From NCBI GenBank assembly GCA_902546725.1, contig CACCLB010000003.1:1-64000 (forward strand): 64,000 bases of DNA. Direction: 5' to 3'. Position 1 is the first letter of the stretch. The number at the start of each line of letters is the position of its first letter. Below are positions 1-10,500 of this stretch, in pieces. This DNA comes from an uncultured Bacteroidota bacterium (lineage in GTDB: Bacteria; Bacteroidota; Bacteroidia; Flavobacteriales; Flavobacteriaceae). A model generated the notes under the pieces. The model was not told the DNA's origin, did not search any database, and worked only from the letters and a program-made list of their open reading frames with translations. The position numbers were made by a program, and so were the translations under genes.

Positions 1-82
1 TTATGAGGGTACTTCACTATGGGAATTTTTTAATGCATTATGGGGAACCTAAAGCTTCTCTTATTCAAACACACGGGTAGCA

Positions 83-739
83 TCATCTCTCAGATGAAAA
101 ACCTACGATGTCGGAATGATCAATCATCCCTAATTCAATCCCAACACGAAAAAAGCTAGATACTGAGTATTCATTAAAATCAATACTGGTGTGTGCAACA
201 GTCAAAGCACCACAGATAACTTTACATGCAACTTTGGTAACTTCCTGAAGCATTGCAAAGTCTCGGTAGTATTCAGGTAAAGGCTGCTTACCCTCGCCTT
301 GTCTTTTTTCGATCTTGTTTTGCAAAAACGCATCAATCAAACTGCTGATTGACGGAATAACACTATCATCCTCTTCATTTAATTTACTTATTAGAAGAGA
401 CATTGGAATCTCGTGAGTAACCTTGTATCGATCTGCATTTGAAAAGTGGTAAGACGCGATAGAAGGATCGAGGAAAACAAGAATCCTAGAAATTCCTAGG
501 CGGTCACTCAAACAAAGTGTTATTGCAGAGATACCTCTCTCTTCATAAGGATCTCCTTGTGTTACAAGAATGAGAGGTTTTTGTGGTGGTTTTTTGTTCC
601 AACGCTTTTGCAAATTGTCATAGATTGTACTTGCAATCGATATAGGATCTCTGCTGTCATATGCACCCATGTCTTCAATTACGAGTGGATGATGTTCAGA
701 AAGCACTTGAAGATTATCTTGTGAATTAAGTCTTTCCAT
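83..739 (-). CDS. hypothetical protein, 218 aa
   Basis: Complete ORF with no family recognised. Confidence 0.55.
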   Translation of the reverse strand: MERLNSQDNLQVLSEHHPLVIEDMGAYDSRDPISIASTIYDNLQKRWNKKPPQKPLILVTQGDPYEERGISAITLCLSDRLGISRILVFLDPSIASYHFSNADRYKVTHEIPMSLLISKLNEEDDSVIPSISSLIDAFLQNKIEKRQGEGKQPLPEYYRDFAMLQEVTKVACKVICGALTVAHTSIDFNEYSVSSFFRVGIELGMIDHSDIVGFSSER

Positions 740-885
740 AAGGTTAATTTGAAAATTAAAAATTTAAAATTAATATACCCTTTCTAGACTTAAAATTTTT
801 CTCAGGCACTCCTAAAAAACACAGAAACATCGGTTTAAAAAACGGTATTTCTATTGGAATAAGGGGATAGGATTTGATATGAAAT

Positions 886-931
886 CTATTCTCTCTATCT
901 TAGAGGTATTATTAACCATAAATCAATTAAA
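886..931 (+). promoter_or_regulatory. Shared promoter/5' leader, copy 1
   Basis: CTATTCTCTCTATCTTAGAGGTATTATTAACCATAAATCAATTAAA directly before ATG; recurs upstream of other genes in the window. Confidence 0.6.
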
Positions 932-1945
932 ATGAAAAAATTATCATTGGCTTTTAGTCTTTTGGTTTTTACTTTCTGTAATTCTGAAAAAAAAGAGCCA
1001 AATTCCAAAATCGAAATCTATGATAATTCAATAGAATCAATAATTGATATTTCAGCTGAAATTGAGATTATTGCTGATTCAATTGCATTGCCCGAAGGAC
1101 CTGTCTGGGATGAAAAATCAAATTCACTTTATTTTAGTGATGTAATAAGCAACAAAATTTTCAGATGGAATGAAGTAAATGGAACTTCCGAATTTATTGT
1201 TCCAAGTGGAAATACTGGATACGCACCAAACTTAGGTGAGGGAATTTTAGGAGCTAATGGTCTTGCTTTAGATATGAAGGGGAATCTCATTTTGTGTCAA
1301 CATGGAGATAGAAGAATAGCTATGTTGAAAAATATGGAATCTGACGTCCCTAAGTTTGAAACAATAGTCGATAATTTTGAAGGGAAAACACTAAACAGTC
1401 CCAATGATATAACTTTATCAAAAGATGGGACCATGTATTTTACTGATCCTCCTTTTGCTTTTTTCGATGCAGCAACTTTTTCTTTTGTAGAAACAGAAAT
1501 GAGAAAGTTAAACTTTAATGGCGTATTTAAATATAATCCTGATGATAAGACCATATCATTAATAACTAAAGATATTGATGTTCCAAATGGCATTGCTCTT
1601 TCAGAGGACGAAAAATCATTATATGTAAATAAAATGGGGATTTTAGATAATAGTCCAGCTATTAAAAAAATTAATTTAGAGACCAATGAAGTAAAAACTT
1701 TTTTTGATGGTAAAGATCTTTTCGGCAAAGTGGGAGGAAACTTTGATGGCATGAAAGTTCATTCAAGCGGACATGTTTTTACATCAGGTCCAGGAGGCTT
1801 ACTCGTTATTTCTCCATCGGGAAAGCTGAAAGCAAAAATTGATTTTGGACATATTACAAATTGTGCTTTTGATAAAGATGAAAAATATCTTTATGCCACA
1901 GGATTTTTATCAAACCCAAAAGTTTATAGAATCAAACTTAAATAA
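932..1945 (+). CDS. SMP-30/gluconolactonase-like lipoprotein
   Basis: Lipobox-like FTFCNS; motifs LPEGPVWDEKSNSLYFSDV, SPNDITLSKDGTMYFTDPPF, VPNGIALSEDEKSLYV typical of SMP-30. Confidence 0.88.
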   Translation: MKKLSLAFSLLVFTFCNSEKKEPNSKIEIYDNSIESIIDISAEIEIIADSIALPEGPVWDEKSNSLYFSDVISNKIFRWNEVNGTSEFIVPSGNTGYAPNLGEGILGANGLALDMKGNLILCQHGDRRIAMLKNMESDVPKFETIVDNFEGKTLNSPNDITLSKDGTMYFTDPPFAFFDAATFSFVETEMRKLNFNGVFKYNPDDKTISLITKDIDVPNGIALSEDEKSLYVNKMGILDNSPAIKKINLETNEVKTFFDGKDLFGKVGGNFDGMKVHSSGHVFTSGPGGLLVISPSGKLKAKIDFGHITNCAFDKDEKYLYATGFLSNPKVYRIKLK

Positions 1946-1963
1946 TTTAGTATAAGAAATAAA

Positions 1964-1990
1964 GCCCTCCCACAAGTGGGAGGGCTTTTC
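1964..1990 (+). terminator. Rho-independent terminator
   Basis: GCCCTCCCAC-AA-GTGGGAGGGC perfect hairpin followed by TTTT. Confidence 0.85.
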
Positions 1991-2178
1991 CTTTAAATCA
2001 ATGAAGACATCCCAAATCCTCTCTTATTACTCTGTAAACCATTTTTTTAACTAAATATTTCTCAATCCTATTTTTGGGGACTTTTGCACATCAAATTTAA
2101 TTTGTTTAATATTTAACATAATAAATTAAACAAAATGGAATCCCTTTTGTACTATTGTATCTAATTTAAAAAACAAGC

Positions 2179-2691
2179 ATGAAAAAAATTAATTCACTTT
2201 TATTGTTATTACTGTGTTTATTCATAAGTAATAAAACACTTGCTCAAGGCACAATTGTAGACGTTGCCGTGGGTAATGAAAATTTCTCAACTTTAGTAAC
2301 TGCTTTAAAAGCTGCAGATTTAGTAGCGGCTCTTCAGTCAGAAGGCCCTTTTACTGTTTTTGCTCCAACAAATAGTGCTTTTTCAAAGATCGATTCAAAG
2401 GTTTTGAGTTCATTACTTGAACCAGCTAGCAAAGGAGCTTTAGCAAATATATTAACTTACCACGTAGTATCAGGACAGTTAAACGCTGCTGATGTCGTTA
2501 AAGCTCTTAACGATGGCGGAGGTAAAGTGGTCGTAAAAGCACTCAACAATCAATCTTTAACTGTGATGCAGAAAGATGGTAAAATTTGGTTGATGGATAG
2601 CAATGGAACTTATAGCGAAATTGTTGCCACAGATGTAATGGGATCTAACGGTGTTATTCACGTAATTGACACTGTTGTCATGCCAGAATAA
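2179..2691 (+). CDS. Secreted fasciclin domain protein
   Basis: Signal peptide; FAS1 motifs FSTLVTALKAADLVAAL, GPFTVFAPTNSAF, LTYHVVSG, NGVIHVIDTVVMP. Confidence 0.93.
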   Translation: MKKINSLLLLLLCLFISNKTLAQGTIVDVAVGNENFSTLVTALKAADLVAALQSEGPFTVFAPTNSAFSKIDSKVLSSLLEPASKGALANILTYHVVSGQLNAADVVKALNDGGGKVVVKALNNQSLTVMQKDGKIWLMDSNGTYSEIVATDVMGSNGVIHVIDTVVMPE

Positions 2692-2714
2692 TTATATTTG
2701 GCTTTTAATCTTAT

Positions 2715-2741
2715 AAAACCCTCCCAAACGGAGGGTTTTTC
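2715..2741 (+). terminator. Rho-independent terminator
   Basis: AAAACCCTCC-CAAAC-GGAGGGTTTTTC hairpin. Confidence 0.8.
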
Positions 2742-2914
2742 TTTTACACAAACGAGAACAATCCAAATCCCTTCCAATCCATGGCTATAACTAACCTTAT
2801 CGAAGATAGTATTCAGACAAGACGGGGTGCACTCATTTGTCACACGCCCACACAATATTTAAATAGTATTAGTTATGGAAAACGATTTGGTTGTTTTTTT
2901 GTTATTTTTGCGCC

Positions 2915-3139
2915 ATGAATAACTCATCTACACTGATAATTGCTGCCTCAATAATTATTTCGGCCTTAATAGTATCTTTTTCAAATAGATATCAGCCATC
3001 TCCAATCAATGAATCTTTTGTAATTGATTCTTGGACTGGTGATATTTATGATATACAAGGCACAAATCTATCTGAAATACATAAAAATCTACCCAATCTA
3101 GAGCAAAGCATGCCTAATAAAAATAATAAGGTTCAATGA
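2915..3139 (+). CDS. Small single-TM hypothetical protein
   Basis: Likely start MNNSSTLIIAASIIIS at 2915 in ORF 2891..3139; TATTTTTG -7-like box immediately upstream. Confidence 0.5.
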   Translation: MNNSSTLIIAASIIISALIVSFSNRYQPSPINESFVIDSWTGDIYDIQGTNLSEIHKNLPNLEQSMPNKNNKVQ

Positions 3140-3336
3140 AAAATTATACAAACAATAAAGCAAAAATTTTATACTTAAATTTTTTAATTGGTATTATTCA
3201 CTTTCTCCACCAATTTAACATTATAAACTTTATTCAAGATTCCTATTATTTTTTAGTTCCAATAACTTTCTTATTTACTTTTGTTTTATGGAATGTTTTG
3301 TTGATTTCTGAAAAAAAGAACACTAGGAGTTTCTGA
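3136..3336 (+). CDS. Small hypothetical membrane protein
   Basis: 66-aa hydrophobic ORF overlapping the previous stop by 4 nt. Confidence 0.4.
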   Translation: MKNYTNNKAKILYLNFLIGIIHFLHQFNIINFIQDSYYFLVPITFLFTFVLWNVLLISEKKNTRSF

Positions 3337-3340
3337 TGAA

Positions 3341-3391
3341 TTTTCTTTTACATCCATTCTCTCTATCTCAAAGGCATTATTAATCACAAAT
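3341..3391 (+). repeat. Orphan copy of the shared promoter/leader element
   Basis: TTTTCTTTTACATCCATTCTCTCTATCTCAAAGGCATTATTAATCACAAATC resembles the leaders at 25225-25280 (-) and 886-931 (+) but no same-strand gene follows. Confidence 0.55.
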
Positions 3392-4162
3392 CTAGGGTGG
3401 TGGACTGGTTGAGGTCCATCCTCCATCTACAATTAGTGTCTGACCAGTTATGTGTTGGGCTTCATCACTGAGAAGAAATAGGGCAGTATGTGCAATATCT
3501 TCGGTAGTCGCACAGCGCCCGTTGGGGGTAATTTTTTCCCAAGTCTCAACATAATTTCCTTGTTCTAAATCAGCTGTCCTATTAGTATTTGTAGCACCAG
3601 GAGCAATTGCGTTTACAGTAATTTGATGTGTGGCTAACTCAACCCCTGAGTTTTTTGCTAAAAAAGCTAAAGCCGCCTTTGACATTCCATAAGCAGTTAG
3701 ATCAGGATGAAAGGTAAATCCTGTGACCGAGGACATCAAAAGGATACGTCCTTTTTGCCCTGTCTCTATCATTTTTTGTGCAGCTTTTTGTGCTAAAAAA
3801 AAAGAACCTTTCAAATTGACTTTTAAAATTTTTTGAAAATCTTCTTCCTTATAGTTTAAAAAAGAACCGAATGTCGTAATCCCTGCGTTTGCAATTGCGA
3901 AATCCAGCCTGCCAAAATGCTCGTAAGCAAGCGCAATCATTTTTTCTACTGTTTGAACTTCCCCTGCATCTCCTTCTACAGCAATGCACTGTCCCCCAGT
4001 AGCACTAATATTATTTGCTGCTTGATCTGCAAGCGACTTATCGATATCGTTTAAAATAACAGACGCTCCCGCAAGTGATAGTTGACTTGCTATTTCATAT
4101 CCTATGCCAACTGCGGCTCCTGTAATGACAGCTACTTTACCTTGAAAAGAATATTTGAACAA
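3392..4162 (-). CDS. SDR family oxidoreductase
   Basis: TGAAVGIG, NAG, YGMSKAA, GGxxSTSP C-terminus: classical SDR. Confidence 0.93.
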   Translation of the reverse strand: MFKYSFQGKVAVITGAAVGIGYEIASQLSLAGASVILNDIDKSLADQAANNISATGGQCIAVEGDAGEVQTVEKMIALAYEHFGRLDFAIANAGITTFGSFLNYKEEDFQKILKVNLKGSFFLAQKAAQKMIETGQKGRILLMSSVTGFTFHPDLTAYGMSKAALAFLAKNSGVELATHQITVNAIAPGATNTNRTADLEQGNYVETWEKITPNGRCATTEDIAHTALFLLSDEAQHITGQTLIVDGGWTSTSPPP

Positions 4163-4250
4163 AGTAATTTGATTTTCTATTTACATCTATAAATTACAAC
4201 AATTACATTTAATCAAAATAAATCTGTTTTGAATCATTCGGAATCAACCC

Positions 4251-5978
4251 TTATTGAATGATTTCTTCTACCCTACCACATTTAAGCATAACATCTCCAA
4301 AATAAGGGTTTAAAATTTGTTGCTCTTTACTTATCCATGAAGCGCCACGATTATTGTCTGCCATCGGACAATACTGAACGTAAAATATAGTTTCAAGCTC
4401 ATCAAAATTTTTAATCATTTCTATCAGCTTGGCTGAAACCAGTTGAAACTGTTTGCGTTGATCCTCTAAATTTGTATTCCCAATAATTTCTTCGGATGCT
4501 TTATATAAAAAAGACCAATAGTTAGCTGGCTCTTGTCTTTGATTTTCTGGTATAGCTTCTAGTGCGGTTCTAAATACTCTTGTCTTGTTTGAAGCCATCT
4601 CAACATCAGACTGGATAAGTGCATCTTTTAATCCGATATAGGCATTGACTACTGGTCGAAATGATTTTTCAAAAGTGCCGTCAAATTCAATTTTTTCAGT
4701 TGTATGTCCCATTTCCATGGTGTGGCCTTCGTGACCAGTGCTTGTTTTCCCCCCCTTTTTATTCATCATTGACTTTTTACCTTTTAATTGTGCGGAGGCA
4801 TCAACTGTAAATGTTCCATTAGTTACTATTTCGTCTCCTCTTTCAAGTCCATCCAAAACTTCATATTGTTCACCGATTTGTTGCCCAATAGTAATTTCTT
4901 GCATTTTAAAAATTGGCTGTTCAGGATTTGTTTTTAGATACACTAAAGAGCGTTTTCCCGTCCATAAAACTGCAGATGAAGGGATCATTAAGATTTGTTC
5001 TTCCTCGGATACCCCTCGCTGAACGTCTCCTTCAACAAACATTCCTGTTTTAAATTCACCTTCCTTATTATTTAAAACCACACGCAGTTTTACAGTTCGT
5101 GTTTGAGGATTCATTACATGGTCGATAAAGTCAACTTTCTTTTTAAATACTTTATTTGGATACACCTTGGTAGTTACCTCAATTTGCTGTCCTTGTTTAA
5201 ATTGCTCTATTTGATTTTCATAAACATCAAACAAAGCCCAGACCGTATTTAGGTTTGCTATTTTGAGTAGGGGCTGGCCTTGCTTTACAAAATCGCCTTG
5301 CTCTATCAACTTTTCTGAAACTGTACCTGCAACATTTGCGTAAATGGGATAGTATTGTTTCGCTGCTCCAGAAGCTTCAATCTGGTTGATCTGACTGTCG
5401 GTGAGTTTTAAGAATTTTAATTTATTTCGAACAGCTTTATATAATTCTGCTTGAGATTCTTTTAAAGCTGAAGCGGTAATCAACTCCTGCTGAGCTGAAA
5501 ATAATTCAGGAGAATAAATAGTAGCTAATAGTTCTCCTTTTTTTACATCATCTCCCACAGAACTAATATGCAACTCCTCAATTCTTCCTGAAAAATAACT
5601 CGCCTGTACTACATTGGAATCTTCATTCTCACTTATGATTCCAGATAATTTTATTGAACTCTTATTTTCAGACTCACCTCCAACAATAGCGGTTTGAATA
5701 TTCGCCAAGGCTGTTGCATTTTCAGATAATTTAAACTCATCAGGATTTAAACCTGTTACCCCAACCTCTGCTGGAATCAAATCCATTCCACAAATAGGAC
5801 AAGCTCCCGCTTCTTGTTGCATAATTTGCGGATGCATAGAACAGGTCCACATTTCTGTTTCAGATGACATTTCTGAATGTTTATGCATCGTATCAGCAGC
5901 AGAAGAATTGCCAAAAAACAACCACCCCAAAAGCAGCCCTACAACTAATATTCCTGAATAAATTATATATTTTTTCAT
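4251..5978 (-). CDS. Efflux RND transporter periplasmic adaptor (CusB-like) with heavy-metal-binding motif and DUF3347-like C-terminus
   Basis: WTCSMHPQIMQQEAGACPICGMDLIP; HlyD/MFP core; C-terminal YVQYCPMADNNRGASWISKEQQILNPYFGDVMLKCG. Confidence 0.92.
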   Translation of the reverse strand: MKKYIIYSGILVVGLLLGWLFFGNSSAADTMHKHSEMSSETEMWTCSMHPQIMQQEAGACPICGMDLIPAEVGVTGLNPDEFKLSENATALANIQTAIVGGESENKSSIKLSGIISENEDSNVVQASYFSGRIEELHISSVGDDVKKGELLATIYSPELFSAQQELITASALKESQAELYKAVRNKLKFLKLTDSQINQIEASGAAKQYYPIYANVAGTVSEKLIEQGDFVKQGQPLLKIANLNTVWALFDVYENQIEQFKQGQQIEVTTKVYPNKVFKKKVDFIDHVMNPQTRTVKLRVVLNNKEGEFKTGMFVEGDVQRGVSEEEQILMIPSSAVLWTGKRSLVYLKTNPEQPIFKMQEITIGQQIGEQYEVLDGLERGDEIVTNGTFTVDASAQLKGKKSMMNKKGGKTSTGHEGHTMEMGHTTEKIEFDGTFEKSFRPVVNAYIGLKDALIQSDVEMASNKTRVFRTALEAIPENQRQEPANYWSFLYKASEEIIGNTNLEDQRKQFQLVSAKLIEMIKNFDELETIFYVQYCPMADNNRGASWISKEQQILNPYFGDVMLKCGRVEEIIQ

Positions 5979-6016
5979 CTCTGTTTGTTTTTAATGAAGA
6001 TGGGAAACTTTACTGT

Positions 6017-6337
6017 TTAGTGTTTGTGACCGTTTGCATTGTGATCCTCGTTTTTGACATACGTCATCCCACATTTAGGACAAGAGCCTTCGGTAGCACT
6101 CCCACTTCCTTCACAATGCATTGGACACACATAGGCTGAAGTATACTCATCCATCTCTTGCTGTTCTGTTTGAGTACTTGACTCTGCCTTTGCTCCTCCT
6201 TTGCAGGATACGGTTGTCAAGATTAGACTCAATACTAGAACCCCCATAATTGTTTTAACTGTTTTCATTTCAAATTGTATTTTAAGGTTTGATTTAATTT
6301 CTTTTGTGCTGTATTTTTTATGTTTTGATTCTTTCAT
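6017..6337 (-). CDS. Heavy metal-binding domain lipoprotein
   Basis: YVCPMHCEGSGSATEGSCPKCGMTYV; Cys after a hydrophobic signal (TTVSCKG); His-rich tail. Probable start at MKTVKTIMGVLVL. Confidence 0.85.
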   Translation of the reverse strand: MKESKHKKYSTKEIKSNLKIQFEMKTVKTIMGVLVLSLILTTVSCKGGAKAESSTQTEQQEMDEYTSAYVCPMHCEGSGSATEGSCPKCGMTYVKNEDHNANGHKH

Positions 6338-6340
6338 AAC

Positions 6341-7558
6341 TTAATTCGTTAAATAATTAATTATTGTTTGTTGTAAGTAGTAGTTTTTTATCGATTCTAT
6401 TTGATTCATTTGAAATTTGAGTTCTAATTCCTGTATGTCTAGAATATCTTCAAAATCAATTGTGCCTGTTTCGTAGTTTTTGAGTAAAATCGCCTCTGCA
6501 TCTTTGGCTTGTTTCAGATTCTTTGTCTGAGTGTTGTAGCTTATTTGAGCTGAGTTACTCGATTTAACAGCTTTGTCCAACAAGGATTCTAATTTATTTA
6601 GACGGCCTTCCTTCTGTGCTAAAATTTCTTGTTGGATCAGTTCGTTTTGCTTTGATTTCGATTTATACTTCTTGTTAAAAATAGGAATGGATAGACTCAG
6701 CATGGGCATGATAATATTTTTGCCATTATCAATAAAATCCGCATCTGTTCGCTCTGAAACGCCTATGTAATCTAGACCAAAACCCAACATTGGATTACTT
6801 TCTTTTTGGTTTAATAATTCCGATTGGCTTACAGAATTGTAAAGCTTGTCGTATTTCAATAATTCGGGGTGTAAAACCAGATTGGATGAATTAATAAACT
6901 CATCATCTGTAGGCATAAGAAATTCGCTTTCAATAATTACTGTAGTTGCTTTATCTCTGTTAAGTAGCTTGTTAAAGTTGGTGCGTTCCGCTAAATAATC
7001 TTGCCCTAAAACCTGCTTCATTTGCTCTAATTCATTTTGTCGCATCTGTATCCTCAAAACGTCAACTGCAGAGGCCTTACCTACCTCTACAGCACTAAGA
7101 GCTAAGGCTTCATGGGTTTTTAGTAATTGAAAATTCTGAGCTAATACAACTTGTTTTTCATTCAATGCATAAAGGTTATAGTACGATCGAGAAACAGAAG
7201 CCACCAGCCTTTGTTTTGCAATAGCAATATCTTCATACAGGGCATCTGCTAAAGAATTTAAATAATTCTCTCTTGCGGTGATTGCACCAAAGGAAGGCAG
7301 CATTTGTTTTGCTGAAATTTTAAAGCGTTGTGGACCTGTTCTCGTCTCTGGCTCACTCGCAAAATAGCCAACACCTAATTGTGTATTCGGAAGCGTATTT
7401 GCCTCATTTACTTTTTCAGTTGCTACCTGATACTTTAATTCAAAAGCTTGAATTTCAGGATTTTTTATCAGTGCTTCTTCAATCAAAAGATCTAATTTTT
7501 GTGCATTTGAAGTGCCAAATATTAAAACCGTTAGAAGAAAAATATAAAGTCTTTTCAT
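6341..7558 (-). CDS. TolC family outer membrane efflux protein
   Basis: Position in operon and OEP-like coiled-coil sequence. Confidence 0.88.
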   Translation of the reverse strand: MKRLYIFLLTVLIFGTSNAQKLDLLIEEALIKNPEIQAFELKYQVATEKVNEANTLPNTQLGVGYFASEPETRTGPQRFKISAKQMLPSFGAITARENYLNSLADALYEDIAIAKQRLVASVSRSYYNLYALNEKQVVLAQNFQLLKTHEALALSAVEVGKASAVDVLRIQMRQNELEQMKQVLGQDYLAERTNFNKLLNRDKATTVIIESEFLMPTDDEFINSSNLVLHPELLKYDKLYNSVSQSELLNQKESNPMLGFGLDYIGVSERTDADFIDNGKNIIMPMLSLSIPIFNKKYKSKSKQNELIQQEILAQKEGRLNKLESLLDKAVKSSNSAQISYNTQTKNLKQAKDAEAILLKNYETGTIDFEDILDIQELELKFQMNQIESIKNYYLQQTIINYLTN

Positions 7559-7559
7559 C

Positions 7560-10500
7560 CTAAGTATTTTTTAATTTTAATTCTTGTCTCCAGCTGTATA
7601 AAACTGGAACTACAAAGAGTGTAATCAGTGCGATTAGCATTCCACCAAAACTTGGGATTGCCATTGGGATCATGATGTCACTCCCACGCCCCGTGGAGGT
7701 TAAAATGGGCAATAACGCCAATAAGGTCGTAGCTGTAGTCATCAAACAAGGACGAATACGTTTACTCCCTGCTTCCACAACCGAAGCTCTAACTTCTTCT
7801 TTAGTCTCCGGAGTGTTTCTGTCAAATGTTTGAGTCAAATAGGTAGCCATAACAACTCCGTCATCAGTAGCTATTCCAAACAAAGCGATAAAACCAACCC
7901 AAACGGCTACGCTCAAATTTATTGGGTGCATTTGGAATAGGTCTCTCAAATTCTCACCTAAAAAGTTGATGTTTAAAAACCAATCTTGACCGTACAACCA
8001 TATCATTAAAAAACCTCCAGCAAATGCCACTGCTATCCCTGTAAATACCATTAAGGATGTTGTCACAGATCGAAATTGGAAATACAATATCAAAAAGATG
8101 ATGAGTAATGCTAAAGGAACTACCACTGTCAAAGTCTTTTCTGCTCTTAATTGGTTTTCATAGGTTCCAGTAAATTGATAATTGATTCCCTTGGGAACTA
8201 CCAATTCTCCTGATTCAATTTTAGATTCAATTAAAGCTTGGGCATTTTCTACTACAGTTACCTCTGCAAAATCATTGAGTTTATCAAATAAAACATATCC
8301 GATTAAAAAGGTGTCCTCGCTTTTGATAACCTGGGCTCCCTGTTCATATTCAATACTTGCTACTTCGCTCAATGGTATTGAACTTCCTTTGCCAACTGGA
8401 ATATAGATCTGTTTCAAATCTGTTGGGTTTGCTCTTAATTCTCTCGGATACCGAACACGAACTCCATAACGCTCTCTTCCTTGCACCGTTTGGGTAATTT
8501 CCATGCCTCCAACAGCTACTTTTAAAACGTCTTGGACATCCTGTATTGAAATTCCATAACGCCCAATTTTATCTCTGTCAATGTCAATTAACAAATAAGG
8601 CTTTCCAACTATTCTGTCGGCAAAAACAGCTTCTTTTTTAACCCCTTCAGCTTGTTTCAATATACTTTCCAACTGAACTCCAAAATCCTCAATTTGTTTT
8701 AGATCTTGACCTTTTACCTTGATTCCCATGGGTGCTCGCATTCCAGTTTGAAGCATTACCAAACGGGTCTCTATAGGTTGTAATTTTGGAGCTGAGGTTA
8801 CTCCGGGTAATTTAGTGACACGGACTATCTCCTGCCATATATCATCAGGAGAATTGATTTCTGGACGCCAATTTCTATAAAACGCTCCATCCGTATCTTC
8901 GATCAATTCGCTGGAATCGACATCTGGCATATTTACCTTTTTATCTGACCGATTTGGATTGACAACTGAGGAACCATTTTTAAGCATAAACGCACCTTTT
9001 TGATTTACCTTAAATCGTTGACGTTTACCTTTAGTGTTAAGCATATATTCAGCTTTATACTGAATTAAGTTTTCGTACATTGACAAAGGCGCTGGATCTA
9101 AAGAGGATTCTACTCGACCTGCCTTACCTACTACGGTTTCGATCTCAGGAATACTGGCTACTGCCATATCCAACTGCCGTAAAACTCGCTTATTTTCATC
9201 TACTCCAGAATGGGGCAAAGAGGTGGGCATCAGTAAAAATGAACCTTCGTTTAATGAGGGCATAAATTCTTTACCCGTATTTTTCATAATTAAAAATCCA
9301 AATACGACTATCACTGCAGGAACGGACAAGAAAAGTAATTTATTTGCCAAAGCCCAATTTAAGATTTGGGTATAACTCCTTTTAAATAAGGTAAAAATAC
9401 CCAGTAAACCAAAGCAGATGACTCCTACAAAAATGAGGTTCATGACAAAACTCCTATCAACGCCCAAGGGCCTCCAATACGCTGCCAACAAGAACACTAT
9501 CGCTAAAACTGAACTGAGGATAGTGGCTAAATTCGCCTGTTGCTCTTCTATTCTATTTTGAAGTTTTAAAATAGAAACTGTTCCAAAGGCAACAAGAATA
9601 AGTCCGAGCCAATATCCAAAAATGATCGCTGTGATTCCTAATAAAATTAAAAGCCCATTCAATCCATAGTTGAAATTTTGCTTGATATTTTTCTTTCTAA
9701 ATAAATAGGCTGCAAAAGGTGGAATTAAAAATAAGACCACTAAAATAGATGCAGCCAAGGCAAAAGTTTTGGTAAAAGCTAAAGGCCTGAATAGTTTCCC
9801 TTCTGCACCGATCATTGTAAAAACAGGAATAAAACTGATGATGGTGGTTAGAACTGCCGTAATTATTGCCCCTGAAACTTCGGTTGTGGCATTGTAAACT
9901 ACTGTATTGATCGGAAGTTTGTCTTTATTATCTTCCAAATGCCGAATAATATTTTCTGAAAGTATCACACCCACATCCACCATCGTTCCTATGGCAATAG
10001 CAATTCCAGATAAGGCAAGAATATTCGCATCAACCCCAAAGAGTTTCATTGCAATAAAAACCATCAATACTGCAACCGGAAGTAAGCCTGATATCAAAAT
10101 GGATGCGCGGAGGTTGAACACCATTACAATGATTACTAAAATGGTGATCAAGATTTCCAGAGTTAATGCATCATTAAGTGTTCCTATAGTTTCCTTGATT
10201 AATTCCGTACGGTCGTAAAATGGAACAATTGTTAATTGTGAGGTGCTTCCATCGGCCAACTCTTTTGATGGTAAACCAGCACTTATATCATTAATCTTTG
10301 ACTTTACATTGTTGATTACTTCCAAAGGGTTTGCTCCAAATCTCGATACTACAACCCCTCCTACAACCTCAGCTCCTTCCTTATCTAAAATACCCCTTCT
10401 TGCTTTTGGAGCTAGAGAAATCGTAGCAACATCCTTTATTTTAATGGCAGTGAAGTCTTTAGATGTTACTACTGCATTTTCAATATCAGAGATCGATTTG

